A stretch of DNA of 35,337 bases, from IMG/VR virus record IMGVR_UViG_3300033143_001548, positions 1-35,337 of that record. One strand, given 5' to 3'. Made by a program: the position numbers and the translations under genes. A model generated the notes under the pieces. It saw nothing but the letters and a program-made list of their open reading frames with translations, searched no databases and was not told where the DNA came from. This stretch comes from a virus. The stretch's first letter is position 1. Each line of letters begins with the position of its first letter. Positions 23,801 to 31,376 of this stretch are shown piece by piece.

Positions 23801-25585
23801 TCATCTAGATACCTCATGCCTATTTCCACCATTGATATCATCACGTTCTTCACGAGTTCTCTTACGGTCTATCTTTTCGGGCGTATAGTTCTCGTCTAAC
23901 CCTTGAAGTGCCATCTGCAATGTTATAGCTAAAGCCATAACTCTATCATCGTGGCATCCTAGTTGAGCATTAAATGAACCGCTTGGTTCTATTATATAAC
24001 TCATTAATTCCTTAATAAGTTCTTTATCATACATACCAATATATTTCTCTCTAACAAATTCAGCTAACTTATTAATCATTAATGGTTTTGTAGTTGTACC
24101 AGTTAACCAACCCATAGTCTTAGTTCTTTGGTCAGTTATCTTATCATACTTTGTGTTGAAATATATATTCCAATATTCCATCTTCTTTATAGTAGTTAAA
24201 ACTGTAAACCCATGGTTATTCTTTTCAACTCCTAAAAATGCATCATTATAATGACGAGCAAGTTTAATCAGCTCAATACCAAATAAGTCAGGGTCGATAT
24301 GACCGTGCCATCCAGCTACTACGTTAAAACTCTCGTCCATAACATAAGCACAACTGTAATCTCCAGTTATTAAACCTTCAGCTACATCAGCACCTACATA
24401 ATATCGCATACCACGTTTAGGTGGTTCCCATATTTGAACATATCCCATATTATCATTTCTAAATGATATAGTTCCCATCTTAGAATCTATATAACCTTTA
24501 ACACCATCTTTAACTATCTTGAGGTATTTTCTTAAAGCTCCTATATGGAACTTAGGTCTACCTGAGCTAAGGAAAGCTTCTTGGTCGTTGATAGGATATT
24601 CTTGTTTGAATATATCTTCATCTCCGAAACATTTATTATTAATAGCCCACCTTCTCCAGTTGAGCTGTTCCCAAGTAAGGTTATATTCCTTCTTTAATAA
24701 GTATTCTTCAGTATGAACTATATCATCCTTGTAATCCTTAAAACTTGTATTAACTTCTTTTATCAATAACTCTTTAGACTCTTCAGTTTTGAAAGGTCTT
24801 ACACAAGTTGGGTCAAATGACCAAGGTAAAAAGATAGGAATGAAATCACATTTATTCTGAACTGCTAATAACCATTGTTCATGGAAATATCCACCAATAC
24901 CATTGGCTGTAGATTCAAGAACTACAAATGTATTCATAAAGTCAGGAGCAGTTTGTACTAGAGCTGCAACAGTCTTCTCAGGGTTTGGGAAAAAAGCTGC
25001 CTCAGAAATATGAATGTTATGGTTAGTACCAGAACGTCCAGCTTCTTGAACATTGGCTGTACCTATTGTAAACTTACTTCTAAGTCCAGGGTCAGCGTTC
25101 TTATTAGTAACTGCATCCTTATCAGGATTCTCAAAGATTAAAGCCTTTTGATTACTTTTAGATTTCAAAGGTTTAATTATATTGGGTAATTCGTCATAAA
25201 ATAATTTACTCATATTAAATAGATTGGTAGAAGCATCACCCTCGTGAGCAATTATATATGTACTTTTAAATTTATTAACAGCAGTATCATGGAACATCAT
25301 TGCTTCAGTCCATGTGCTGATTCCTTGTTGTCTAGATTTTAAAAATATAAACCTAGGAATTATTTTATCTTTCATACATTCCAAATATTTCTTATAAGCT
25401 AATCGTTGAGCTTTATTGAATATGAATGGAACAAGATTTGCTTCTTTATTTTTTATCTTAAGGAACTTCTCTATATACCATTTCTTATCATAGACTATAC
25501 GCCATCTAAGAACTTGGTCTCTAGTAAGGCCCTTAGGAGGGATAAGGTATAAAGTCTTCTTATCCCATTTATATTTATAAGCCAT
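23801..25585 (-). CDS. terL: Terminase large subunit
   Basis: 594 residues; the ATPase motor that pumps DNA into the head and cuts it. ATPase domain: Walker A variant KSRQQGIST (83-91), Walker B region IHISEAAFF (about 191-199), coupling motif ESTANG (224-229). Linker YPINDQEAFLSSG (330-342). RNase H-like nuclease domain: D400 in GADVAEG, E454 in GVEKNNHG, and D546/D547 in CHDDR. AGGAGG precedes the ATG. It is separated from the small subunit gene by three decoration or fibre genes, an uncommon order. Confidence 0.93.
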   Translation of the reverse strand: MAYKYKWDKKTLYLIPPKGLTRDQVLRWRIVYDKKWYIEKFLKIKNKEANLVPFIFNKAQRLAYKKYLECMKDKIIPRFIFLKSRQQGISTWTEAMMFHDTAVNKFKSTYIIAHEGDASTNLFNMSKLFYDELPNIIKPLKSKSNQKALIFENPDKDAVTNKNADPGLRSKFTIGTANVQEAGRSGTNHNIHISEAAFFPNPEKTVAALVQTAPDFMNTFVVLESTANGIGGYFHEQWLLAVQNKCDFIPIFLPWSFDPTCVRPFKTEESKELLIKEVNTSFKDYKDDIVHTEEYLLKKEYNLTWEQLNWRRWAINNKCFGDEDIFKQEYPINDQEAFLSSGRPKFHIGALRKYLKIVKDGVKGYIDSKMGTISFRNDNMGYVQIWEPPKRGMRYYVGADVAEGLITGDYSCAYVMDESFNVVAGWHGHIDPDLFGIELIKLARHYNDAFLGVEKNNHGFTVLTTIKKMEYWNIYFNTKYDKITDQRTKTMGWLTGTTTKPLMINKLAEFVREKYIGMYDKELIKELMSYIIEPSGSFNAQLGCHDDRVMALAITLQMALQGLDENYTPEKIDRKRTREERDDINGGNRHEVSR

Positions 25586-25594
25586 ATTAACCTC

Positions 25595-26392
25595 CTAAGT
25601 GAATATTGGTGATTGTTGATAGTTCTCTTCAGCAACTAATTCTATTTGGAAAGTAGCTGTAACATCATTACCATTTTGGTCACCAATTACCGATAATAGT
25701 ATATCTGTCATCTCAGTATAAACAGTAGGTATTTTAAACACATTACCAACAGTATTTTGGTACATATCACGTATACCTCTGATTCTCCAAGCAGGATTTT
25801 CAAGTGAATTATCTCTACTAAATAATTTACCAGTAGCTTGTTGACCTTTACCAATCTCTGTTTTAGCAGACCACATTAAAGCTACAAACCCTTTAGGTAC
25901 TGTAAATATTGACATTAATGTTTGTCCATTACCAGCTAATATAATAGCTACAGCCTCACCAGTATCAGCATGAGTTGCTGTAATGTCTCCAACATTATTA
26001 CCTATAAAAGAGTTATCATAAGGAAAGTCTTGTGTTCCATTTTCTAAAATAAGCATTCTGAAAACTCTTATAAAAGTAATCATCCCAGCTTCGCCAACAA
26101 CTATTGTATCTATTGCTGTTTCCCAATTCTCATCTAATCCAAATACTTGGATAACTCTTGCTCCATCGCCAGTTGCATTATCATCATCAGGTTCAGTTGA
26201 CGTTATAGTAACTATACCAGCATTCTCAGGAAATATATAATTAGTTGAACCATCCCATACAGGAACATTTTTATTTATTACAGTCTTAGCTCTGCCAAAT
26301 TTATATATCCAGGTCTTATTCCAAACAGCTCCTAAAGCAATCTGTTCAAAGAAACTTAGGCCTGTTATATCATTTAAATAATTAATAGGCAT
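25595..26392 (-). CDS. Virion decoration / head fibre-type protein
   Basis: 265 residues. The N-terminal WNKTWIYKFGRAK with VPVWDGS, then FPENAGIVTITS, and the later GNGQTLMSIFTVPKGFVAL segment recall a protein common in marine and other environmental podoviruses that is annotated as head fibre, decoration or virion structural. It is all-beta with no catalytic signature. GAGGTGAT precedes the ATG. Being between the terminase subunit genes, it is probably made with the other late proteins. Virion location is inferred from family resemblance. Confidence 0.6.
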   Translation of the reverse strand: MPINYLNDITGLSFFEQIALGAVWNKTWIYKFGRAKTVINKNVPVWDGSTNYIFPENAGIVTITSTEPDDDNATGDGARVIQVFGLDENWETAIDTIVVGEAGMITFIRVFRMLILENGTQDFPYDNSFIGNNVGDITATHADTGEAVAIILAGNGQTLMSIFTVPKGFVALMWSAKTEIGKGQQATGKLFSRDNSLENPAWRIRGIRDMYQNTVGNVFKIPTVYTEMTDILLSVIGDQNGNDVTATFQIELVAEENYQQSPIFT

Positions 26393-26393
26393 T

Positions 26394-28115
26394 TTATATC
26401 ACCTCTACTGACGCCACTGATTCGTTTAATGTAGTATCAAAATACCATATAACAGTATTTGTACCAGCTACAATAGTATAGGTATATTCAAATGGTGGAG
26501 TAGAATCAACAGATAATTCTGAGAATGAACCTCCAATTGGAGTATAACTAACTTTAGCTCCATCATCAGGCTCTATTTCAGCTATTGTTTCTGATAATCC
26601 AGCAAACCTAAATTTTGATGCATTAGGTGCATTGTGTGTAACTTTTATTTGTTGTCCCGCAGAAAGCCCACTAACGTCTATTAAAATACTGTGAACATTA
26701 GGGAATGATGTGTCATTAACTGTTGCACTACTTCCGCCTGAACTAACATAACTAGCATCTCTATAACTTCCATCCCATATTGCAGCAGATACGAAATCTA
26801 AGAACTCTGCACTTATAGCTATCTCTGCATCTCTAACATCATCTTTATCTGTAACATCTTTATATATAGTGAATGTTTTTAAATCAAATGCTCTTAATTC
26901 AGCATACCATACTGATGTTGTTTTATAACCTCCTAATTGGAAATTAGGTTTAGTTACCAAGTCTCCTCCTGAATATCCTGTTACTGGTGTTTCAGCAACA
27001 CCATCTAAATAAGGATAAATAGTTGTACCTATCTTTACAAATAAGATATTAACAACTTGGTTGTCTACAAAATCTACTTCAGCTTCATTAGAGCCATTAA
27101 GGAATAATCTCATAACTTTACTTGAATTGCTTGCATATAATCCATATTGCATTCCTAATTCTGTTGTATCATTCTTTGCCATTACATAACCACTAGCAAC
27201 TGGTCTAGGTACAAATGTAATACCTATAGCAAAGTCTTCATCAGTAATATCTATTCCAGCATGGTCCATTATTACAGCTAAATTATCACTACCATCAAAT
27301 CTTAGTGATGCTGTATCATATAATGTTTCTGCTTGGAATCCTGATGTTCCATCTCCAGCCCATGAGTAATTGTCATCTTCTAATAAATCTGCATCGTGAC
27401 CATGAACTAGATTTTTACTATCAAAGAACCCTTCTTCTATTTGTCTTATTAATTCTTGCTTAGTCATTGTTTCACAACCACATAAAGTAAGGTCAATAAG
27501 GAATACGCCATTGGCTCCATCCACTACCATTTCTTTACCATTGGCTGTTCCAGCGTCAGCATATTCGTGTTGTAAATAAATATCTCCATTAACATCTGTA
27601 GCTGTACTAAAACCACATAATGCATAATCTGTATTAATTGCTGGAGTTGCTTGTTGATAATCAGTTACATCCATATCAAATATTCTTGCTTGTATTTCTA
27701 CTGCAACTGAATTTGTCACCTTAACCTTTACATATCTAAAATATTTATGACCTGATATAGTAGCATCAGTATCTATTCTAGTATAAGGTGTAGCTGAACC
27801 TCCATCTCCAGTATTGGTCATTACTCCACCAACAACAACAGAATCACTATTTACATCTATTAAATGAGCTGTACCATCAGAAAAGTCTCCATCAGTCATT
27901 TCATTGATTAATGTAATATCAATTTCAGAACCACTAATATCTACAAAAGGTGTATCATTCCCTGTTAAAGGAAGTTCACCATCTGCTTTTCTAACATCTA
28001 AATACATTACGCCTCCAGCAGCAGCAACAATACCAGCTAAAGTTTGTTCTCCACCAGATTGAGTAAATTTCCCTAACATACCGAGGCCGAGTGGATTAAA
28101 TAATTTAAATCCCAT
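26394..28115 (-). CDS. Putative fibre/decoration protein with LamG-like domain
   Basis: 573 residues. The N-terminus (MGFKLFNPLGLGMLGKF) is hydrophobic and may be an attachment helix; the giant protein starts with a similar KLFN. About 30-215 is beta-rich. About 260-420 has the strand pattern of a concanavalin A/LamG jelly roll (ASLRFDGSDNLAVI, FAIGITFVPRP, NFQLGGYKTTSVWYAELRAF), a sugar-binding fold. The C-terminal 120 residues form further beta domains of surface type. Likely a virion surface protein that binds host or environmental glycans. GGAGGTGA precedes the ATG. Confidence 0.58.
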   Translation of the reverse strand: MGFKLFNPLGLGMLGKFTQSGGEQTLAGIVAAAGGVMYLDVRKADGELPLTGNDTPFVDISGSEIDITLINEMTDGDFSDGTAHLIDVNSDSVVVGGVMTNTGDGGSATPYTRIDTDATISGHKYFRYVKVKVTNSVAVEIQARIFDMDVTDYQQATPAINTDYALCGFSTATDVNGDIYLQHEYADAGTANGKEMVVDGANGVFLIDLTLCGCETMTKQELIRQIEEGFFDSKNLVHGHDADLLEDDNYSWAGDGTSGFQAETLYDTASLRFDGSDNLAVIMDHAGIDITDEDFAIGITFVPRPVASGYVMAKNDTTELGMQYGLYASNSSKVMRLFLNGSNEAEVDFVDNQVVNILFVKIGTTIYPYLDGVAETPVTGYSGGDLVTKPNFQLGGYKTTSVWYAELRAFDLKTFTIYKDVTDKDDVRDAEIAISAEFLDFVSAAIWDGSYRDASYVSSGGSSATVNDTSFPNVHSILIDVSGLSAGQQIKVTHNAPNASKFRFAGLSETIAEIEPDDGAKVSYTPIGGSFSELSVDSTPPFEYTYTIVAGTNTVIWYFDTTLNESVASVEVI

Positions 28116-28127
28116 TTATCTCACCTC

Positions 28128-28301
28128 CTATAATGTCCATTCTATCCATGCCCCTTCGTGCCACACATATACAGCTTGTGGGTCATCTACAACTAATAGT
28201 ACCATTCCTTCATCTGTCTTAGGTTTTGGTAAACCTGCCTCAGCATCCAAATCTGCATTTACGCAAGTTTGAAAGCTTATATCAATAATATTCAAAGCCA
28301 T
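28128..28301 (-). CDS. 57-residue virion-associated small protein
   Basis: A short gene whose ATG overlaps the small terminase stop by one base (TAATG), with GAGGAGG just upstream inside that gene. The product ends in a Trp-rich strand pair (AVYVWHEGAWIEW). The pattern 'YVW-xx-AW' is frequent at the ends of phage fibre and decoration proteins that wrap around a tryptophan turn. It lies directly before the LamG-like protein and may be its partner or chaperone. Function is not proven. Confidence 0.55.
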   Translation of the reverse strand: MALNIIDISFQTCVNADLDAEAGLPKPKTDEGMVLLVVDDPQAVYVWHEGAWIEWTL

Positions 28302-28852
28302 TATTCATCATCCTCCTCGTTTGTGTCATCTTCGTCAACTTCCTCATAATCAACATCTAAGGCGTCTATATCAATTACTTCTGATAATTCTTCCTCAAAT
28401 GATTTTATTGTAACTTCTTTTTTAATCTCTTGCTTAGGCTTATGTCCAGCCCTATCAAGTAAATCTTTAGCAGCTTGTAAAGCAACCCCATCTATAGGGC
28501 TATCAAGCAAGTTTATCATCTTATTAACAGCAGCAGTAGTTGCAGCTACAATTCTACTTTTAACAATATTTGATTGTTCTCTGGTCATCATATCCATATA
28601 TTTTTTTACATCAGGGTCACGTAACCACTTACCTACTGTGGCTGCTTGAACACCTAATATATCTCCAATCTCTGCCCTAGTATGTTCTCCAGTTATAAAT
28701 AACTGAACTGCCCTACCAATTCTAGGGTTCTTATCTAATAATATATCAATATATTCAGGAGTCCCTTTTTCGGCTATTGCTAACGCTGTTTCGTTAATCT
28801 CTTCTTCCGTTGGTTTCTCCTTCAATTTTTTTTTGATATCAGATTTATTCAA
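28301..28852 (-). CDS. terS: Terminase small subunit
   Basis: 183 residues; recognises phage DNA for packaging and feeds it to the large subunit. A helix-turn-helix (about 60-80, AEIGDILGVQAATVGKWLRD) is followed by helices with AAKDLLDRAGHKPKQ, a hallmark of small terminases, and an acidic C-terminal tail. The start is unusual: TTG 28852 overlaps the upstream gene by eight bases, with no strong binding site, and no ATG in the first 80 codons could replace it. Expression probably depends on reinitiation after the upstream gene. Confidence 0.8.
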   Translation of the reverse strand: MNKSDIKKKLKEKPTEEEINETALAIAEKGTPEYIDILLDKNPRIGRAVQLFITGEHTRAEIGDILGVQAATVGKWLRDPDVKKYMDMMTREQSNIVKSRIVAATTAAVNKMINLLDSPIDGVALQAAKDLLDRAGHKPKQEIKKEVTIKSFEEELSEVIDIDALDVDYEEVDEDDTNEEDDE

Positions 28853-29009
28853 AGTTTTTTAATTGTTCTTTTAGGGCATCTATTTCCTCTTTCATTTCAT
28901 CTACTTCTTCAGCTAATAATAATGTTAATTTCTCTAAGAACACATCGTGCCCCATCATTCCGAATTTAGCATCTTCTATTAATTCTACTACTCTTTCATA
29001 CATTTTCAT
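28845..29009 (-). CDS. 54-residue coiled-coil protein
   Basis: Starts at ATG 29009 behind GGAGGTG and overlaps the small terminase start. The sequence is helical throughout: an amphipathic N-terminal half and a C-terminal coiled coil (LLAEEVDEMKEEIDALKEQL). An in-frame ATG 20 codons upstream would put the binding site inside the gene. It may oligomerise, perhaps with the terminase; unknown. Confidence 0.6.
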   Translation of the reverse strand: MKMYERVVELIEDAKFGMMGHDVFLEKLTLLLAEEVDEMKEEIDALKEQLKNFE

Positions 29010-29028
29010 ACGCACCTCCGCATAATAC

Positions 29029-29376
29029 TTATTTCGCAACTTCTCTATCATATATATCAGGAGTATCAAGTCCCAAGTCCTCTATCTCTGAGCTGTGGGT
29101 AAATATTCCAGTTGGCGGATTAAGATTATCCTCATCGAATACCTCATCTCTATATAAATCAAAGTTATCAAATTTTTCTATTTCTTTTGCCGAGCCCTCA
29201 CTAGGTACTCTATATTCTTCAGCCAGGTCTTTATAATTAAATGGAGGGTCAGGGCTATCATTCCTATGAAGGAATATATAAGTCTTATTCTTCGCAAGTT
29301 TAATTAAGTCTGAGCTGTTATTATAAATATAGATACTCAGCGCAACCATGGCCATCAGTTCTAATATTATAGACAT
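29029..29376 (-). CDS. Membrane-anchored hypothetical protein
   Basis: 115 residues. The first 20 residues form a transmembrane segment (IILELMAMVALSIYIY), followed by a basic stretch (KLAKNKTY) and an acidic, Pro-containing, probably disordered tail (LNPPTGIFTHSSEIEDLGL). The start overlaps the stop of the preceding zincin-like gene, with GGGGGTG upstream. Second gene of the late operon. No known family; a virion or host-membrane role cannot be told apart. Confidence 0.58.
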   Translation of the reverse strand: MSIILELMAMVALSIYIYNNSSDLIKLAKNKTYIFLHRNDSPDPPFNYKDLAEEYRVPSEGSAKEIEKFDNFDLYRDEVFDEDNLNPPTGIFTHSSEIEDLGLDTPDIYDREVAK

Positions 29377-29687
29377 CTCAACACCCCCGTAGTTCTAATG
29401 TAAGAACCTATAAATCTTATCACTTCTACCAGGTCTTCATTAGCTGCATCTCCGTTTCCATCATGCCCACCAGCTTCTAATAAAGCGTGGATAATCTCAT
29501 GCTCAAGTAAATCTTGTCTATACTGTGGGTCAAGAGGTACTCCATCAGCCTTCATAGGTATGATAATGATTCTTTCATTAAAGTCGCACATTGCCATCGC
29601 ATCAAGGTCAATCAATGCTTGACAATCTTCAAAGTTCTCAGGCTCATATAATCTGTATTCCTTGTGAAGTATCATAATTCTTTTCAT
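29367..29687 (-). CDS. Small zincin-like metallopeptidase
   Basis: 106 residues, first gene of the late operon. EHEIIHALL contains the zinc motif HExxH (H63, E64, H67), with H75 in GGH nearby and NEDLVEVI (E84) further on. The order HExxH followed by an Asn-Glu-x-x-Val-Glu helix is seen in minimal gluzincin-like proteins of phages, where E84 would be the third ligand. The domain is very short for an independent protease and may act only on a specific partner. TAAGGAGGACA precedes the ATG. The motif is sure, the activity is inferred. Confidence 0.65.
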   Translation of the reverse strand: MKRIMILHKEYRLYEPENFEDCQALIDLDAMAMCDFNERIIIIPMKADGVPLDPQYRQDLLEHEIIHALLEAGGHDGNGDAANEDLVEVIRFIGSYIRTTGVLRCL

Positions 29688-29710
29688 TTGTTTGTCCTCC
29701 TTAATTAAGC

Positions 29711-29832
29711 AAGTTCTTATATTAAGAGATTATTTCATCTCGAAATATTTACTTGCATTAGATATTAATATACTTATCCTTTAAAGACTAGATAAAAGAA
29801 CTATTCTTAAAACCTTGTTAAGTTCTTATATT
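29711..29832. repeat. 13-base direct repeat in the late-operon leader
   Basis: AAGTTCTTATATT occurs at 29711-29723 and 29820-29832. The second copy also pairs with AAGAACT at 29796-29802 (7 bp). On the minus strand both are in the 5' untranslated leader downstream of the late promoter, where they could bind a regulator or form alternative structures. Confidence 0.6.
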
Positions 29833-29883
29833 CAGAATCTTTTTATTATATATTAATTGGTATCGGTTTGTTCTACCATCTCT

Positions 29884-29912
29884 AGTATATCATACTTTTT
29901 TGCATTTGTCAA
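29884..29912 (-). promoter_or_regulatory. Main late-operon promoter
   Basis: On the minus strand TTGACA (29912-29907), 17-base spacer, TATACT (29889-29884). It directs transcription toward the zincin-like gene and the whole structural operon through a leader of about 190 bases. The spacer starts AATG, as in the promoter at 21999-22027. It is flanked at a distance by the inverted repeat ATTTACTTGC (29747-29756) and GCAAGTAAAT (29961-29970). Confidence 0.78.
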
Positions 29913-30047
29913 GTCGAGGGTCCCTGGTCCCTAATATTCCCAAAATATAATATTATTTGAGCAAGTAAATTCCCTACGAATTACCTTTTTTGGGTGGGGG
30001 AGGTCTTTCTGTGGGCAATAATTCTATTTAGGATTCTGAGTTGGATT

Positions 30048-30457
30048 CGGGTGTATAGAGGGAATAATGATACCCGCAGCAGAGCTACACTAAGCTCAAA
30101 GTACCCCTTTTCGTTCCCCCGGGGCCTGCGATAACCAGCTAAAGGCTGTCCTGGTTGTTCAATAGCCTTCATCAGGCTCTAACCAGGGTCCACAGTCCCC
30201 TAGTAAAACTATCATAGGGTTGTGTGAGGGAGAGGGTTGTAAACACCCTCTAACACCCTATACCAACCCAACCCAGCCCTCTTCAAGGGCTATTCAATAG
30301 TCTTAATAAGATTTATCTTACAACTCACATGGGGTTTGTAAAGTGTTTCTTAGTTGCTTACGCAACTGTGCTACGCACAACAACTCTTACTACTAGCAAG
30401 GGTAAATCAACTCAAAGAATACTAATATTCGCCCATATCTAAGCATACTACGTATGC
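30048..30457. ncRNA. Candidate structured RNA (strand uncertain)
   Basis: A chain of perfect or near-perfect stems: 30048-30052/30072-30076; 30082-30086/30093-30097; 30133-30138 or 30181-30187 competing for 30150-30156; inner 30164-30167/30175-30178; nested 30214-30220/30255-30261 and 30231-30237/30245-30251 (7 bp each); 30275-30280/30286-30291; 30307-30312/30315-30320; 30352-30357/30362-30367; 30367-30371/30375-30379; 30443-30448/30452-30457. High G+C in an AT-rich genome, many stems and no gene suggest an RNA. Large phage RNAs such as ROOL or GOLLD are comparable in kind, but I see no signature that identifies one. Confidence 0.45.
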
Positions 30458-30502
30458 AGTGTGATGAGTAACTTAAACAAAACTAGCTAAGGAGGAATTA
30501 CA

Positions 30503-30808
30503 ATGATGCTTTTCACAGATGAGAAACTAAACGCAATGGTCAAAGTTGCAGATACAATCAAAGCTAACCCTAAAGACCAAGCAACAATGAACAAGGTTAT
30601 TGAATATGTCAACTCAATGCATTATTCAAAAGCCAAATGCTACCTTGAGTCAGTACTTATAACGTGGGTTAAACTACACAGACCAGGTACAGCTTTCAAG
30701 CTATGTGTTAACTTAGCATTTGAAATTGCCCAAGATGTAGACATCCCAGAATCAGAGCAAGATAACTACAAGTTGCTAGAATGTCTAGCCAACTTTAAAT
30801 TTAAATAA
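30503..30808 (+). CDS. Hypothetical helical protein, first gene of the plus-strand operon
   Basis: 101 residues, almost entirely helical (FTDEKLNAMVKVADTIKANP, SKAKCYLESVLITWVKLHRP). AAGGAGGA precedes two successive ATG codons (30503, 30506). As the first gene after the control region it is probably made early and in quantity. No family recognised. The identical leader AAGGAGGAATTACAATG precedes the next gene, which suggests duplication of the translation start. Confidence 0.62.
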   Translation: MMLFTDEKLNAMVKVADTIKANPKDQATMNKVIEYVNSMHYSKAKCYLESVLITWVKLHRPGTAFKLCVNLAFEIAQDVDIPESEQDNYKLLECLANFKFK

Positions 30809-30820
30809 GGAGGAATTACA

Positions 30821-31078
30821 ATGTTAATTATTATTATCTTATCAATCATTATCGTGCTGTTATCAATCGCTACAATCATCCTTTTAATCAAAAGACGTAA
30901 TCCAGTTTATAGAATAGATATTGATACAACTCAAGAGTCTATTTTAATAAACAAGAACAATAAAACGTTCTATTCTAAGAAAACAAATCAATGGCAATCA
31001 ATCAAGTCTAGAAAGCACTTGAGATTCCTTAAAAAGAACTTTCACGTTGCTACTATTAAAACTATCGGAAGGAGATAA
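30821..31078 (+). CDS. Single-pass membrane protein with basic cytoplasmic domain
   Basis: 85 residues. Residues 1-23 are a strongly hydrophobic transmembrane helix (LIIIILSIIIVLLSIATIIL) ending in KRR; the rest is basic, beta-rich and probably cytoplasmic (YRIDIDTTQESILINKNNKT, RKHLRFLKKNFHVATIK). An early membrane protein of this layout could interfere with superinfection or alter the envelope, but nothing specific is seen. AAGGAGGA precedes the ATG. Confidence 0.62.
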   Translation: MLIIIILSIIIVLLSIATIILLIKRRNPVYRIDIDTTQESILINKNNKTFYSKKTNQWQSIKSRKHLRFLKKNFHVATIKTIGRR

Positions 31079-31081
31079 TCA

Positions 31082-31213
31082 ATGCTTGATATGTTAATAA
31101 TCAAATTAGAAGTAATGGAATCTATGATGGATACTACAAGGTATCCTGAATGGGTTCAATGGCGACATACTCACTATTACGCAGAACTTACTCAACTATT
31201 AAAGGAGGTATAA
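31082..31213 (+). CDS. 43-residue hypothetical protein
   Basis: A small gene beginning three bases after the previous stop, with CGGAAGGAGA upstream. The product is helical with a central aromatic patch (YPEWVQWRHTHYYAELTQLL). Its last codons, AAG GAG GTA, also serve as the ribosome binding site of the next gene. No family recognised. Confidence 0.5.
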   Translation: MLDMLIIKLEVMESMMDTTRYPEWVQWRHTHYYAELTQLLKEV

Positions 31214-31217
31214 AACT

Positions 31218-31376
31218 ATGAATAAAGAATACATGCTTAGACAAAAAGATATATGTAAAAAATGTTTACTTGCAGCAGTATATCCACATTGCAAAAGAAA
31301 CACTAAAGAATTTGCAAAAAATATAATCAAATCATGTGAAAACTTTAAATCTAAGGAGGTACACCATGAATTATAA
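31218..31376 (+). CDS. 52-residue cysteine-containing protein, probable zinc site
   Basis: ATG 31218 follows AAGGAGG. Four cysteines, CKKC (13, 16), C25 in PHCK and C40 in KSCENF, with H24, could bind zinc or an Fe-S cluster. The C-terminus runs into the next gene by 11 bases and its AAG GAG codons form the next binding site. The product is basic and helical around the Cys cluster. Unknown role; a regulator is possible. Confidence 0.52.
   Translation: MNKEYMLRQKDICKKCLLAAVYPHCKRNTKEFAKNIIKSCENFKSKEVHHEL

Larger units (their letters stand above)
29688..30502. other. Divergent control region without genes
   Basis: 815 bases between the heads of the two opposing operons. The left 190 bases are the AT-rich leader of the late operon with a repeat (29711-29832) and its promoter (29884-29912). 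From about 30048 to 30457 G+C rises (121 of 240 bases in 30061-30300) and hairpins are dense. No start with a binding site opens a credible gene. The TATAAT at 29946-29951 on the plus strand lacks a recognisable -35. The region could hold a non-coding RNA, a packaging site (small terminase is nearby) or an origin. Confidence 0.8.

Noticed and set aside
29946-29951. TATAAT as the plus-strand early promoter
   Set aside because: The bases 17 upstream (CCTGGT) do not resemble a -35 and no extended -10 TG is present; kept only as a note in the control region.
29981-30172. 63-codon open frame on the minus strand
   Set aside because: It lies in the hairpin-rich region, has no ribosome binding site, and its composition follows the G+C-rich structured DNA and not protein sense.
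30141-30178. Hammerhead ribozyme (CTGATGA on the minus strand)
   Set aside because: The CTGATGA is inside a simple AGCC/GGCT hairpin loop, and the GAAA core after a second stem is missing.
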